From: Pseudomonadales bacterium
Lineage (GTDB): Bacteria; Pseudomonadota; Gammaproteobacteria; Pseudomonadales; Azotimanducaceae
Direction: 5' to 3'
DNA length: 64,000 nucleotides
Assembly (NCBI GenBank): GCA_041395945.1
Contig: JAWKZN010000002.1
Location: forward strand, 186,001-250,000
The position numbers and the translations under genes were made by a program. The notes beneath the pieces are model-generated. The model was not told the DNA's origin. It saw only the letters and a program-made list of their open reading frames with translations, and did no database searches. This document shows, piece after piece, positions 37,560 to 45,598 of the stretch (positions are counted from its first letter, which is position 1; the number at the start of each line of letters is the position of its first letter).

Positions 37560-38546
37560 GTGAGCGAAACGACCGAAACGCCGTACGACGGACTCACGCC
37601 GGATACCATCCTCGATGCCCTGGAATCGGTTGGATTTCTGCCGAGCGGCAGCCTCCTGCCATTGAACAGTTTCGAAAACCGCGTCTACCAGATCGGTCTC
37701 GATACCGGTGATTTCGTCGTCGCCAAATTCTACAGGCCCGCCCGCTGGAGCCTGGCGGCAATCGAGGAAGAGCATGCTTTCTCCTTCGAACTGGTGGAGC
37801 ACGATCTGCCGGTGGTGGCCCCATTGCGCCGGGAGGGCGCAAGTCTTTTCGAGCATGCGGGATTCCAGTTCGCCGTTTTCCCACGCCAGGGCGGCCATCC
37901 CCCCAATCTCGAAGATCCGGACGATTTCGAGGTGCTGGCCCGCACCCTCGCTCGCATCCATGCCGTGGGTGCCGTACGTCCATTTGAGCATCGCCCGGCG
38001 CTGACCATCGAGCGTCTCGGAATCGAAAGCCGCGAACTTCTGCTCACCGGTAACTGGCTGCCACCAGACACCGAGGCCGCCTATGCCAGCACTACCGAAC
38101 ACCTGCTTGCAGCTATCGGAGAAATCCTTGCGCCGCCGCTTCGCACCCAGCGCATCCATGGCGACTGCCATATGGGCAATGTGCTGTGGCGCGCCGATCT
38201 GCCGCATTTTGTCGATCTGGACGACTGTGTGATGGGACCGGAGATCCAGGATCTGTGGATGCTGTTATCCGGAGAGCGGGTCGAACGCCAGGCCCAGCTG
38301 CAGATACTGCTCGACGCCTACCTGCCTTTCCACGAGCTGGACCTGCGTTCGCTGCGCTACATCGAAGCCCTGCGAACCCTGCGCATGATGCACCATGCTG
38401 CCTGGCTTGCCCGGCGCTGGCACGATCCGGCCTTTCCCGCAGCGTTCCCCTGGTTCGATTCGCCCCGATACTGGTCCGAACACGTGCTCAGTCTGCGGGA
38501 GCAGCAGGCGGCTCTCGACGAACCGCCCCTCGAATATTTCGCCTGA
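37560..38546 (+). CDS. srkA: stress response serine/threonine kinase SrkA (YihE/RdoA)
   Basis: 328 residues from GTG 37560, equal to the E. coli length; an in-frame GTG at 37533 would add nine residues. The APH-like kinase fold shows LNSFENRVYQIGLDTGDFVV, the ATP lysine in AKFYRPARWS, the catalytic RIHGDCHMGNVLWR and the metal-binding FVDLDDCVMGPEIQDLWML. The C-terminal RTLRMMHHAAWLARRW is also family-typical. SrkA counters stress-induced death through phosphorylation of protein targets. In Enterobacteria it is co-transcribed with dsbA; here no dsbA is adjacent. Confidence 0.92.
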   Translation: MSETTETPYDGLTPDTILDALESVGFLPSGSLLPLNSFENRVYQIGLDTGDFVVAKFYRPARWSLAAIEEEHAFSFELVEHDLPVVAPLRREGASLFEHAGFQFAVFPRQGGHPPNLEDPDDFEVLARTLARIHAVGAVRPFEHRPALTIERLGIESRELLLTGNWLPPDTEAAYASTTEHLLAAIGEILAPPLRTQRIHGDCHMGNVLWRADLPHFVDLDDCVMGPEIQDLWMLLSGERVERQAQLQILLDAYLPFHELDLRSLRYIEALRTLRMMHHAAWLARRWHDPAFPAAFPWFDSPRYWSEHVLSLREQQAALDEPPLEYFA

Positions 38547-38552
38547 GTGCGG

Positions 38553-38579
38553 GCACACCACGGTGTGCGCGCGCACACC
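38553..38579. repeat. overlapping palindromes between convergent genes
   Basis: GCACACC-AC-GGTGTGC (38553-38568) overlaps the perfect 18-bp palindrome GGTGTGCGCGCGCACACC (38562-38579). The alternating purine-pyrimidine core is of the Z-DNA-prone type. There is no T-run, so it is not a standard terminator, although it lies between convergent srkA and the acyltransferase gene. Confidence 0.6.
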
Positions 38580-38590
38580 TTGCTGCGAGC

Positions 38591-39724
38591 TCAGTCAACG
38601 AATCCCATTTCCCGCCGGTTGCGGACCAGGTTGGCATATCCTGCCAGCAGCTGTTTGCGCTCCTCGGCCGGAACGCGCGCGAGACGCGCTGTGAAGTCGG
38701 CACGGACTGCGGGCAGCCACTCATCGATCCGCTTTACAGGCGGCATACCCAGTTCCGCCGCTGCCGCCGCATGGGTGGGAAACACCTTCAATCCCCCGAC
38801 AATGGCCTTATCGAGTGCCCGGGCGCAGTCGTCGGCATCCTCGAAATCGCCCGCCAGGGGTGCAGACAGATGCAGCTGCACCCGGCCTTTGAAGCCCGTC
38901 ATACCGGCCACGATGCTGCGCAGATCCTCTCCAGGCGCCTTCTCGTACTTTCCCTCCCGTTCGATGACAGCCAGTTCATGTGCCTTCATTTCATCGCAGG
39001 GATCCAGCTCATAGGTCACGGAGACCGGAACCAGTTGCACTCGCCCCAGGAAATCGCCGAATGCCTCCTGTTCGCCTCTGTAGGCGAGCGCGAGCATTTT
39101 CAGAACAGCCGGTTCGGTTCTATCGAAACCATCCTTGGCCCGGCCCTCGCGCTGGGCAATCCAGACCGAGTGGCCCTGTTCCAGCGAGTGGCGGATGAAA
39201 TTCGAGGAGCGACTGAGAGCCGCATAGATTGCACGCTTACCGGTCACACTGCGCTCAATCACAAAGCTCTTGTTGACCCGCATCAGATCCTCGACATAAG
39301 GCTCTGCAAGCAGATTGTCCCCCACCGCCACCCGACAGGTCTGCTGGCCGGACTGATAGAGCCGGTAGTTGAGCAGCCCGCTGTCCATGAAGATATCGCG
39401 GTGGTTGGAGACAAACAGATAGGCCGTGCCGGGCTCGATCTGCTCAAAGCCGGTTACCGTCAGCTCCACCACGGTTTCCTCGACCAGCCGGTGCATGTAA
39501 CCGGCCAGGAATCTCTGCACATCGGCGATCGTGGCCAGATCCCTGGTCCGCCGTAACAGACCCTGCCGCGCCAGCCAGGAAGCGGCGGCAGGTGCAAAAC
39601 GCGCAAGTCGCGGAGTGAACAGATGGGATGCGCCATTGAGCAGCTGCGGGTTGCTCACCAGTCGGCGCACCACCGGTGGCACCTCGTCATCCGTATACGG
39701 GCGAATGGCATCGAATTCCTGCAT
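38591..39724 (-). CDS. 1-acyl-glycerol-3-phosphate acyltransferase family protein
   Basis: 377 residues of the PlsC-like glycerolipid acyltransferase superfamily. The catalytic region reads YLFVSNHRDIFMDSGLLNY, in which the usual NHxxxxD is replaced by NHRDIFMD, a variant seen in a separate subgroup of these proteins. The substrate-pocket block is VWIAQREGRAKDG, and VQLVPVSVTYELDP follows. No clear transmembrane helix is seen. The N-terminal 90 residues (YTDDEVPPVVRRLV) are conserved in the subgroup but without known role. It probably transfers an acyl chain to a glycerol-phosphate-type acceptor; the substrate is unproven. Confidence 0.82.
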   Translation of the reverse strand: MQEFDAIRPYTDDEVPPVVRRLVSNPQLLNGASHLFTPRLARFAPAAASWLARQGLLRRTRDLATIADVQRFLAGYMHRLVEETVVELTVTGFEQIEPGTAYLFVSNHRDIFMDSGLLNYRLYQSGQQTCRVAVGDNLLAEPYVEDLMRVNKSFVIERSVTGKRAIYAALSRSSNFIRHSLEQGHSVWIAQREGRAKDGFDRTEPAVLKMLALAYRGEQEAFGDFLGRVQLVPVSVTYELDPCDEMKAHELAVIEREGKYEKAPGEDLRSIVAGMTGFKGRVQLHLSAPLAGDFEDADDCARALDKAIVGGLKVFPTHAAAAAELGMPPVKRIDEWLPAVRADFTARLARVPAEERKQLLAGYANLVRNRREMGFVD

Positions 39725-39860
39725 GCGCGCACGTTAGGGAACCTCTGTGAAATTAGCAATTCCCCTCAGTACAGGCAGATGCTTCCAACCCGCAGCGCAT
39801 CGGCTACCATGGCGAGCAGGCGCGGCAGACTGTACGCCGGGTCGCACGAGAGGGAAGCAC

Positions 39861-40826
39861 ATGGGACTGGGTATCCGGCCTTACCACCAGGGCTTAGAGG
39901 ATCTGGGTAACGGCGCTTATGCGTGGCTGCAGCCGGATGGCGGCTGGGGGTGGTCCAATGCGGGGCTAGTGACCGACGGTGATTGCTCACTGCTCGTCGA
40001 CACGCTGTTTGACAAGACGCTCACCGCCGCCATGCTCAAGGCCATGCGCCGGGCCGCCCCCGTGGCCACCCGGCGATTCGATGTCCTGGTAAACACGCAC
40101 TCCAACGGCGATCACTGCAACGGCAACGAACTGGTGGAAGGAGCGGAGATCATCGCCTCGGCCGCCTGCGCAGAAGAACTGAAGCATGAAAACCCGGCCA
40201 TGATGGCCACCCTCATCGATCGCGCACCCCAGATGGGAGAGGTCGGCGAGTTTTTCCTGCACTGCTTCGGCGCCTTCGATTTCCGCGACATCCGCCAGAC
40301 GCTGCCGACCCGAACTTTCGAAGGCGCACTCGACATCTCTGTGGGTGACAAGCGGGTGACCCTGCAGCAGGTCGGACCCGCGCATACAGCCGGAGACATC
40401 CTGGCCTTCGTCCCCGCGGACAGAATGGCGTTCACGGGAGACATCCTGTTCATCGAAGGCCACCCGATCATCTGGGCGGGACCGGTGCAGAACTGGATCG
40501 GTGCCTGCGACTATCTGCTTGGCCTCGATGTCGATCTGATTGTGCCGGGGCATGGTCCGATCACCGACAAACGCGGTGTGCGTGCGGTACGCGAATATCT
40601 CGTATACATCCGCGATGAGGCCCGTCGACGCTACGACGCGGGCATGCCGGCGCTGGAAGCCGCACTCGACATCTCGCTCACCGACTATGACAGCTGGGGT
40701 GATGCGGAACGCATCGTGGTGAACGTGACCACCCTGTACAGGGAGTTTTCCGGTGATCAGACCCCCAACGACGTCATGGAGCTGTTCAGCGCCATGGCCA
40801 GGGTCCACAAAGCCCGCCGACGATGA
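39861..40826 (+). CDS. MBL-fold metallo-hydrolase
   Basis: 321 residues from ATG 39861; a longer frame from 39747 is rejected because family similarity starts at GIRPYHQGL. The metallo-beta-lactamase fold shows the zinc motif VLVNTHSNGDHCNGN, where the second histidine of HxHxDH is asparagine. Other elements are QVGPAHTAGDILAFVP (third histidine), MAFTGDILFIEGHPI (bridging aspartate) and LIVPGHGPITDK (last histidine). This pattern suits a hydrolase of an ester, lactone or similar compound. The stop overlaps the GNAT gene by four bases. Function beyond fold is not assignable. Confidence 0.88.
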   Translation: MGLGIRPYHQGLEDLGNGAYAWLQPDGGWGWSNAGLVTDGDCSLLVDTLFDKTLTAAMLKAMRRAAPVATRRFDVLVNTHSNGDHCNGNELVEGAEIIASAACAEELKHENPAMMATLIDRAPQMGEVGEFFLHCFGAFDFRDIRQTLPTRTFEGALDISVGDKRVTLQQVGPAHTAGDILAFVPADRMAFTGDILFIEGHPIIWAGPVQNWIGACDYLLGLDVDLIVPGHGPITDKRGVRAVREYLVYIRDEARRRYDAGMPALEAALDISLTDYDSWGDAERIVVNVTTLYREFSGDQTPNDVMELFSAMARVHKARRR

Positions 40827-41314
40827 ATGTGATTCGACCCATCCGCCGGGACGATCTCGGTGCGGTGACTGAGATCTACAACCATTATGTGAAGAACTCC
40901 CACGCAACTTTCGATGTGGAACCCTTCACCGTCGAAACCCGTACACCCTGGTTCAGCCAGTTCGGCGACACCCGGCACCAGTGCTGGGTCGCACTCAGTG
41001 ACGGCCAGCTCACCGGGTATGCCTGCTCCATGCCGCTGAAACCGAAAGCCGCCTATGCCACCTCTGTCGAAGTCAGCGTGTACATGAAGGAGGCCTTCAG
41101 CGGTCAGGGCCTGGGCCGGAAACTCTACGAAAAGCTCTTTGCGGCCATCTCTCCGCATGACGTGCATCGCGCCTACGCACTCATTGCCCAGCCCAACGAG
41201 CCCTCGATGAAGCTGCACGCGGCATTCGGGTTCCAGGAGGTTTCCCGCCTCAATGAAGTGGGACGAAAATTCGGCCGCTACTGGGACGTGCACTGGCTCG
41301 AACGCCGCTTCTGA
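40823..41314 (+). CDS. GNAT acetyltransferase, phosphinothricin-acetyltransferase-like
   Basis: 163-residue GNAT-fold enzyme of the Pat/MnaT type, which acetylates the amino group of small amino-acid-like molecules such as phosphinothricin or methionine sulfoximine. Signs are IRPIRRDDLGAVTEIYNHYV, the SATFDVEP-like HATFDVEPF, the acetyl-CoA loop SGQGLGRKLYEKL preceded by EVSVYM, and the C-terminal FQEVSRLNEVGRKFGRYWDV. Length and motif order match the family. It is translationally coupled to the MBL hydrolase. The natural substrate is unknown. Confidence 0.9.
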   Translation: MNVIRPIRRDDLGAVTEIYNHYVKNSHATFDVEPFTVETRTPWFSQFGDTRHQCWVALSDGQLTGYACSMPLKPKAAYATSVEVSVYMKEAFSGQGLGRKLYEKLFAAISPHDVHRAYALIAQPNEPSMKLHAAFGFQEVSRLNEVGRKFGRYWDVHWLERRF

Positions 41315-41332
41315 ACGGCCCCCGCTGAGTGC

Positions 41333-42094
41333 TCAGGCTCCCATCTCCAGCAGACCGCCCAACAGTATCCAGCAGCCCATCAGCAACAGCAGTGCGAAGA
41401 CGACACGTTTCAGCACCTCGTCGGAGACCGGCGGCGGATTCTCCCGCCCAAGCCAGGTACCCAGCACCACCAGTGGTATCGCCACCATCGACAGCAGCAG
41501 CACCTCGGCGGTGAGTCCGCCCTGCACGCCAACGATCAGAGTACGGCTGCTGGAGGTGAGTGCAAAAAAAGCAAGCAGCGAAGCCCGGATCGCCGGCAGA
41601 CTCAGAGGCTGCCGGTAGCAGAACCAGCCTATTACCGGGCCGCTGGCTGCAAACAGTCCCCCGATCAGCCCCCCGGCAAGACCGCCAGTAAGCGCCGCCC
41701 AGGGTGGCGATACCCGGGTGATCGGCTTCGGTCGCAGCAGCATGGAAAGACAGCCGGCGATCAGAAATCCACCCAGAAGCAGCTGCAGCAGCCACTGCAG
41801 ATTGCGGTCCAGCACGGTCAGCAGCCACACACCGACACCGATTGCGGGAATCTGTCCCAGTGCCAGCCAGAAGACGAGGGGTCGATGCAGCGAGCCGGTG
41901 TGTCCCTTGAGCGCGAAGACGATATTCACCAGGGAAATGATACTGGCAGCCGCGGTCAGCACCGGCAGTCCAATCAGGCCGCTGGCACCGGCCACCGCGA
42001 TCACGATCATGCCCATGGCAAAGCCCGTCACCGCCTGCACATAGCTGCCGATGAACGCCGCACCCAGAAAAATGAGCCAACCCAGCCAGTCCAT
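41333..42094 (-). CDS. TauE/SafE (TSUP) family membrane transporter
   Basis: 253 residues with about eight hydrophobic helices. The start MDWLGWLIFLGAAFIGSYVQ and the following AVTGFAMGMIVIAVAG contain the first TSUP half-motif (GSYVQAVTGFAMG). The second half starts GLAGGLIGGLFAASGPVIGW. Family members export or import sulfite, sulfoacetate and other anions; the substrate is not defined here. ATG 42094 is chosen; the frame extends 32 residues upstream without membrane-protein character. It is divergent from the SDR operon at 42193 and convergent with the GNAT gene. Confidence 0.85.
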   Translation of the reverse strand: MDWLGWLIFLGAAFIGSYVQAVTGFAMGMIVIAVAGASGLIGLPVLTAAASIISLVNIVFALKGHTGSLHRPLVFWLALGQIPAIGVGVWLLTVLDRNLQWLLQLLLGGFLIAGCLSMLLRPKPITRVSPPWAALTGGLAGGLIGGLFAASGPVIGWFCYRQPLSLPAIRASLLAFFALTSSSRTLIVGVQGGLTAEVLLLSMVAIPLVVLGTWLGRENPPPVSDEVLKRVVFALLLLMGCWILLGGLLEMGA

Positions 42095-42110
42095 GGGGGC
42101 GGCAGTATAC

Positions 42111-42131
42111 GCGCGCGCCTGATGCGCGCGC
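42111..42131. repeat. GC-alternating hairpin in a divergent promoter region
   Basis: GCGCGCGC (42111-42118), a CTGAT loop, GCGCGCGC (42124-42131). It lies 17 bases upstream of the TauE/SafE start and 60 bases upstream of the SDR start, so it could affect either promoter or be a regulator site. Confidence 0.55.
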
Positions 42132-42192
42132 GCAGGTGCATGAAGTGTTGGTGATATAGTCCGCCAGGTATCGCAGAACAGCTTCATCACCC

Positions 42193-42969
42193 ATGGAATT
42201 GAATCTCAAAGGCCGGCAGGCACTGATCACCGGCAGCTATCGCGGCACCGGACTGATCATCGCGCAGATGCTGCGCAAGGAAGGCGCAGAGGTCTGGGTG
42301 CACGGCCTCGAAGCCGGACAGGCGGAAGCGGCGGTGCAGGAAATCGGTGGTGGCACGCCGGTCTGCGGCAACATCATCAGCGAAGCGGGCACCGCACAGC
42401 TGATCGGTGAACTCGAGGGCCAGTGCCCCGACATCCTCGTCAATAACTACGGCACCGCCGACGCCGGCACCTGGGAGTCAGCCGACACCGATGACTGGCT
42501 CGACGCCTACCAGAAAAACGTGCTGTCGGCCCAGCGCCTGATCCGTCACTGGCTGCCCGCCATGCGTCAGCGCGGCAGTGGCAACATTCTCAATCTCGGT
42601 ACTGTCGGGTCCACACGTCCGAACGCGCGCATGCCCCAGTACTACGCTGCCAAAGGCGCGCTGGCAGCGATGACACTGAGTCTTGCGAAAGAGGTCGCAG
42701 GCAGTGGTATCCGGGTGAATCTCATCTCGCCGGGTCTGATTCTCACTCCGGAAGTGCAGACCGCCTATTTCGAGTCCGGTCGGCGCAAGGGCTGGGGAGA
42801 GACCTGGGAAGATATCGAACCCCGGGTTGCCGCAGACATCCCCATCGGCCGGATCGTGACCCGGGAGGAAGTCGCCGCACTGGTCACATTCCTCGCAAGC
42901 CCCCTCGCTGCTGGCATCCATGGCCAGAACATCCGTATCGACGGCGGCGCACTGGGCATCGTGACGTGA
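42193..42969 (+). CDS. SDR-family oxidoreductase
   Basis: 258-residue classical short-chain dehydrogenase. The cofactor site ALITGSYRGTGLIIAQML departs slightly from TGxxxGxG by having SYRGTG. Other motifs are ILVNNYGTADAG (family NNAG), NILNLGTVGSTRPN (the position of the catalytic serine, here with T-V-G-S), the catalytic YYAAK, VNLISPGLILTPEV and IRIDGGALGIV. The first gene of a run of three tightly overlapping genes (SDR, small membrane protein, SDR). Substrate unknown. Confidence 0.88.
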   Translation: MELNLKGRQALITGSYRGTGLIIAQMLRKEGAEVWVHGLEAGQAEAAVQEIGGGTPVCGNIISEAGTAQLIGELEGQCPDILVNNYGTADAGTWESADTDDWLDAYQKNVLSAQRLIRHWLPAMRQRGSGNILNLGTVGSTRPNARMPQYYAAKGALAAMTLSLAKEVAGSGIRVNLISPGLILTPEVQTAYFESGRRKGWGETWEDIEPRVAADIPIGRIVTREEVAALVTFLASPLAAGIHGQNIRIDGGALGIVT

Positions 42970-43361
42970 ACGGTCCGGGCTTGTGGCTCCGCGGTACCGG
43001 CGTCGGGGTGCTGATCCTCTGTCTGCTCTGGTATGTACCGGGCGCAGACAGCACGGCACAGCGCCTCTGGCTGCCCCTTCTCATGGCGGCCGGTACCTGG
43101 GCACTGACACGTAATCTCGCCGCAGTCGCGCTCGGTGGCACGATGCTCGCCGCCATCCACAGTGATCTGCAGGCCACACAGTGGATCGATCGCCTTGCCT
43201 ATCCTCTACTCGCCCTGCTGGGTGCCCTGATACTCGCTGTGATACTCCTCCGCCGTTTCCGTGCGCGGATCGCCGCCACCCACGATGCGCGCTGGGCGAA
43301 CCGTCCGGGCAGACAGGACGCCACGGTGGATAAGGGTACCGGCAGCGGGCCCCCACAATGA
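42966..43361 (+). CDS. small membrane protein of unknown function
   Basis: 131 residues from GTG, overlapping the upstream SDR stop by four bases. Three hydrophobic stretches (GVGVLILCLLWYVPGA, LWLPLLMAAGTWALTR with LAAVALGGTMLAAI, and YPLLALLGALILAVILL) indicate three to four helices, and the tail is basic and polar. I do not recognise the family. It is sandwiched between two SDR genes with ATGA-type overlaps on both sides, so its production is tied to theirs. Confidence 0.75.
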   Translation: MNGPGLWLRGTGVGVLILCLLWYVPGADSTAQRLWLPLLMAAGTWALTRNLAAVALGGTMLAAIHSDLQATQWIDRLAYPLLALLGALILAVILLRRFRARIAATHDARWANRPGRQDATVDKGTGSGPPQ

Positions 43362-44203
43362 GTGCAGGCGTGTGCCTGATTACCGGCACCACCCACGGCA
43401 TCGGCCGGGTGACGGCGAGAGAACTCGCCCGCGCCGGCATGACCCTGGTGATGGCCTGTCGCGATCTCGAACGGGGCAGGATGGTGCAGGAGGAACTCAC
43501 AGGATGCACAGGCAGCGGACGGATCGAACTGCTGCACTGCGATCTGGCTTCGTTTGCCTCGATTCGCGCAGCATCCGCCGAGTTCCGCGCACGGCACCCG
43601 CACCTCGATCTGCTCATCAACAACGCCGGAATGATGGCCAGTACAGCGCATCGTTCCGTCGATGGTTTCGAAATGACCCTGGCAACCAACTACCTGGGTC
43701 CGTACCTGCTCACCCGCCTGCTCATCGAATCCATGAGACAGCGGGGACAGGCGCGCGTCATCAATGTCGCATCGAAAGTACACGCTCTCGGCCGGCTTGA
43801 TCCACAACTGCCACAGCCGGATGGCAGGTTCCGGGGCATGCGGGCCTATGCGAGCTCGAAGCAGGCCCTGGTGATGTTCACATTGAGTCTCGCCGAGCGG
43901 CTTGCCGGGACAGACGTTACCGTCAACTGTCTGCATCCCGGAGTGGTGGCGACCAATATCATTCCCGACACCCGACCCTGGCTGAAAAAGGCCGGCCATA
44001 TTTTCCGCAGATTCATGTTCGACGAAGAGCGCGGCGCGCGCACCACGCTGCATCTCGCGCTGGCGGAGGAACTGGCCGGTGTCACTGGTGCGTATTTCGA
44101 TGAACATCAGAAGATCCGGCCGGTTGCCGCCGCCGCGCAGGACCCCGCAGCCCGGGAGATTCTCTGGCAGCGCAGCGCGAGCCTGACCGGGATGAGCCCA
44201 TGA
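43358..44203 (+). CDS. SDR-family oxidoreductase, retinol-dehydrogenase-like
   Basis: 281 residues. The Rossmann start reads VCLITGTTHGIGRVTARELA with a basic position after strand two (ACRDLERG), which favours NADP. Further motifs are LLINNAGMMAS, the catalytic-serine strand ARVINVASKVHALG, the catalytic YASSK, and VNCLHPGVVATNI. This combination is typical of the RDH/WW-oxidoreductase-like group. A C-terminal extension (LAEELAGVTGAYFDEHQKIRP) is normal for it. It is the third gene of the SDR-membrane protein-SDR run. The cupin gene follows after 46 bases. Confidence 0.87.
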   Translation: MSAGVCLITGTTHGIGRVTARELARAGMTLVMACRDLERGRMVQEELTGCTGSGRIELLHCDLASFASIRAASAEFRARHPHLDLLINNAGMMASTAHRSVDGFEMTLATNYLGPYLLTRLLIESMRQRGQARVINVASKVHALGRLDPQLPQPDGRFRGMRAYASSKQALVMFTLSLAERLAGTDVTVNCLHPGVVATNIIPDTRPWLKKAGHIFRRFMFDEERGARTTLHLALAEELAGVTGAYFDEHQKIRPVAAAAQDPAAREILWQRSASLTGMSP

Positions 44204-44249
44204 CAGACCCAGCACACAACGCTCTCGCCGAACCCGGTGACCTGAAATA

Positions 44250-44594
44250 GTGGATCGTAACGGACCACCGGGTAAAGGCATTCAGACTCTGGTCCGGGCC
44301 ACGGGCAGTGAGAAGCTGCGCGACCTCGGTGCGATGACCGGGATGCGTCGCCTCGGCCTGATGCAGGGTCGACTGGAATCCGGCGGGATGGATTGTGAAC
44401 TGCCCTGTCTCTCACGGGATGAAATGTTTCTGCAGATCATCGCGGGCAGCGGCGCGCTCGAATGCGACGGGCAGCGGGTTGCCCTGGCAGCCGGCGACCT
44501 GCTGTCCCTCGCCCATCCGGACAGCGCGCCGATCCTGCGCAATACGGGCGAATCGCCGCTGGTCTGGTTTATGGGTAGCCACGCGCTGGACTGA
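44250..44594 (+). CDS. small cupin-domain protein
   Basis: 114 residues from GTG 44250. A single cupin barrel: GRLESGGMDCELPCLSRDEM (motif-1-like, histidines replaced) and FLQIIAGSGALECDGQRVAL, followed by LAAGDLLSLAHPDSAPILRN (motif-2-like) and SPLVWFMGS. The metal-binding histidines of classical cupins are mostly absent, so it may be a sensor or a metal-free isomerase-like protein. Possibly the last gene of the SDR run. The 3' side opens into the gap with two palindromic elements. Confidence 0.75.
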   Translation: MDRNGPPGKGIQTLVRATGSEKLRDLGAMTGMRRLGLMQGRLESGGMDCELPCLSRDEMFLQIIAGSGALECDGQRVALAAGDLLSLAHPDSAPILRNTGESPLVWFMGSHALD

Positions 44595-44663
44595 CCCGGA
44601 ATCGTCATCGATTCCTGGCTGGGGCTGGCGGGCGGGAGCCTGGACAGCGATGCTGGGACTTGG

Positions 44664-44876
44664 GACGGGTCCTCGAATCCCGCAGAGATTGTCGAAAGCA
44701 GTCGTGAGGGAGGGTAGGGCTGAGACCTCGCGCAGCCCTTCCAGGGTGCCACTGCTCTGCGGACTTGCCTCGTGAGGAACACGAGTCAATCCGCTGCCGC
44801 AGTGCTGCGCTACAGGGTCCCAGCCCTACCCTCCCTCACGCCTGCCTGCGAGAGCCTGCGCTGTTCGTGACCCGTC
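44664..44876. mobile_element. MITE-like inverted-repeat element, copy A
   Basis: Non-coding. A perfect 20-bp inverted repeat (CGTGAGGGAGGGTAGGGCTG at 44703-44722 and its complement at 44821-44840) continues outward as an imperfect repeat to GACGGGTC (44664) and its complement (44876). The centre contains a GGxCTTGCCxCG...GTCAATCCG stretch that is also found, on the opposite strand, in copy B. No transposase gene is inside. Confidence 0.75.
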
Positions 44877-45001
44877 CTCTCCCGGAATCTCTTCCAGTGT
44901 TGCCTGCGGACAGTCCGAACTACAGGTATCTCCCACCGCAGGAAGGCGCACCTGTTGTGTGATGTCACCTCACAAACACCTGACTGGCTGCGGACCACTC
45001 A

Positions 45002-45236
45002 ATTCGACAGCACACACTTTCGAAGACGGACTTGGAGCGCGCTGCAGATGCGGGGGTGGGGCAGGGTATGGCGGACCGTGTAGCGACGCCAACGACGCCG
45101 GATTGACCCGCCTCGGGGCAAGCCGGTTGAGGCGGGCAGCGCGGAGCGCCGGAGCGAGGTCCGCCATCCCCTGCCCCACCCCCGCATGTGGATCACCCCC
45201 TCCCAGTCCCTTCTTCGAACGTCCGCACCGTCGAAT
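45002..45236. mobile_element. MITE-like inverted-repeat element, copy B (opposite orientation)
   Basis: Non-coding. Arms of about 75 bp: the inner 29 bp (45048-45076 against 45159-45187) match with one mismatch, and the outer parts match imperfectly out to ATTCGAC / GTCGAAT at the ends. The 82-bp centre carries an inner hairpin (CCCGCCTC ... GAGGCGGG). Its reverse complement shares GACCTCGC, CTTGCC, GTCAATCCG and GCTACAxGGTCC in order with copy A. With copy A it fills the 722-bp gap 44595-45316, in which I see no gene. Confidence 0.78.
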
Positions 45237-45316
45237 AGATCCGGACCTTTTTCCACCATTCATTCCCCGCGTGAAGTCTTTATCATGGGCGACCATCCAC
45301 ACGAAGGGAGACGGAC

Positions 45317-45580
45317 GTGCCGGAAGGACTGACCAACCACGAGATCACCATCTGCCTGCGCGGCGGCGCCATCCTCGGACCCTTCCGTGCCACCTGGAGC
45401 CGGGAGATCGTGAGCGATGTGCGGGAACTGACCAAAGACTACGACGCTTTCCTGCAGGGCCAGAAACAGAAACGCTTCAAATACCATCTGCACGATCAGG
45501 AGAAACACCTCTCCCACTCGCTGCTGCTCAATTTCAAACAGGTCACCGCAATCTACGATCGGGTGGAACTGCAGGACTGA
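45317..45580 (+). CDS. small soluble protein of unknown function
   Basis: 87 residues from GTG 45317, eight bases after a strong AAGGGAG Shine-Dalgarno. The protein is polar and mixed alpha/beta by appearance (EITICLRGGAILGPFRATW, VRELTKDYDAFLQGQKQK, LNFKQVTAIYDRVELQD), with no signal peptide and no known motif. Codon use looks like its neighbours. It ends 18 bases before the stop of the convergent TonB receptor gene. Being small, it could be missed, but the ribosome-binding site and codon pattern support it. Confidence 0.65.
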   Translation: MPEGLTNHEITICLRGGAILGPFRATWSREIVSDVRELTKDYDAFLQGQKQKRFKYHLHDQEKHLSHSLLLNFKQVTAIYDRVELQD

Positions 45581-45598
45581 ACCTCGCAGAGCCGCGGA

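Noticed and set aside
44765..44962. 65-residue open frame in the gene-free gap
   Set aside because: It lies inside inverted-repeat element A, has no ribosome-binding site and is compositionally like the palindromic arms.
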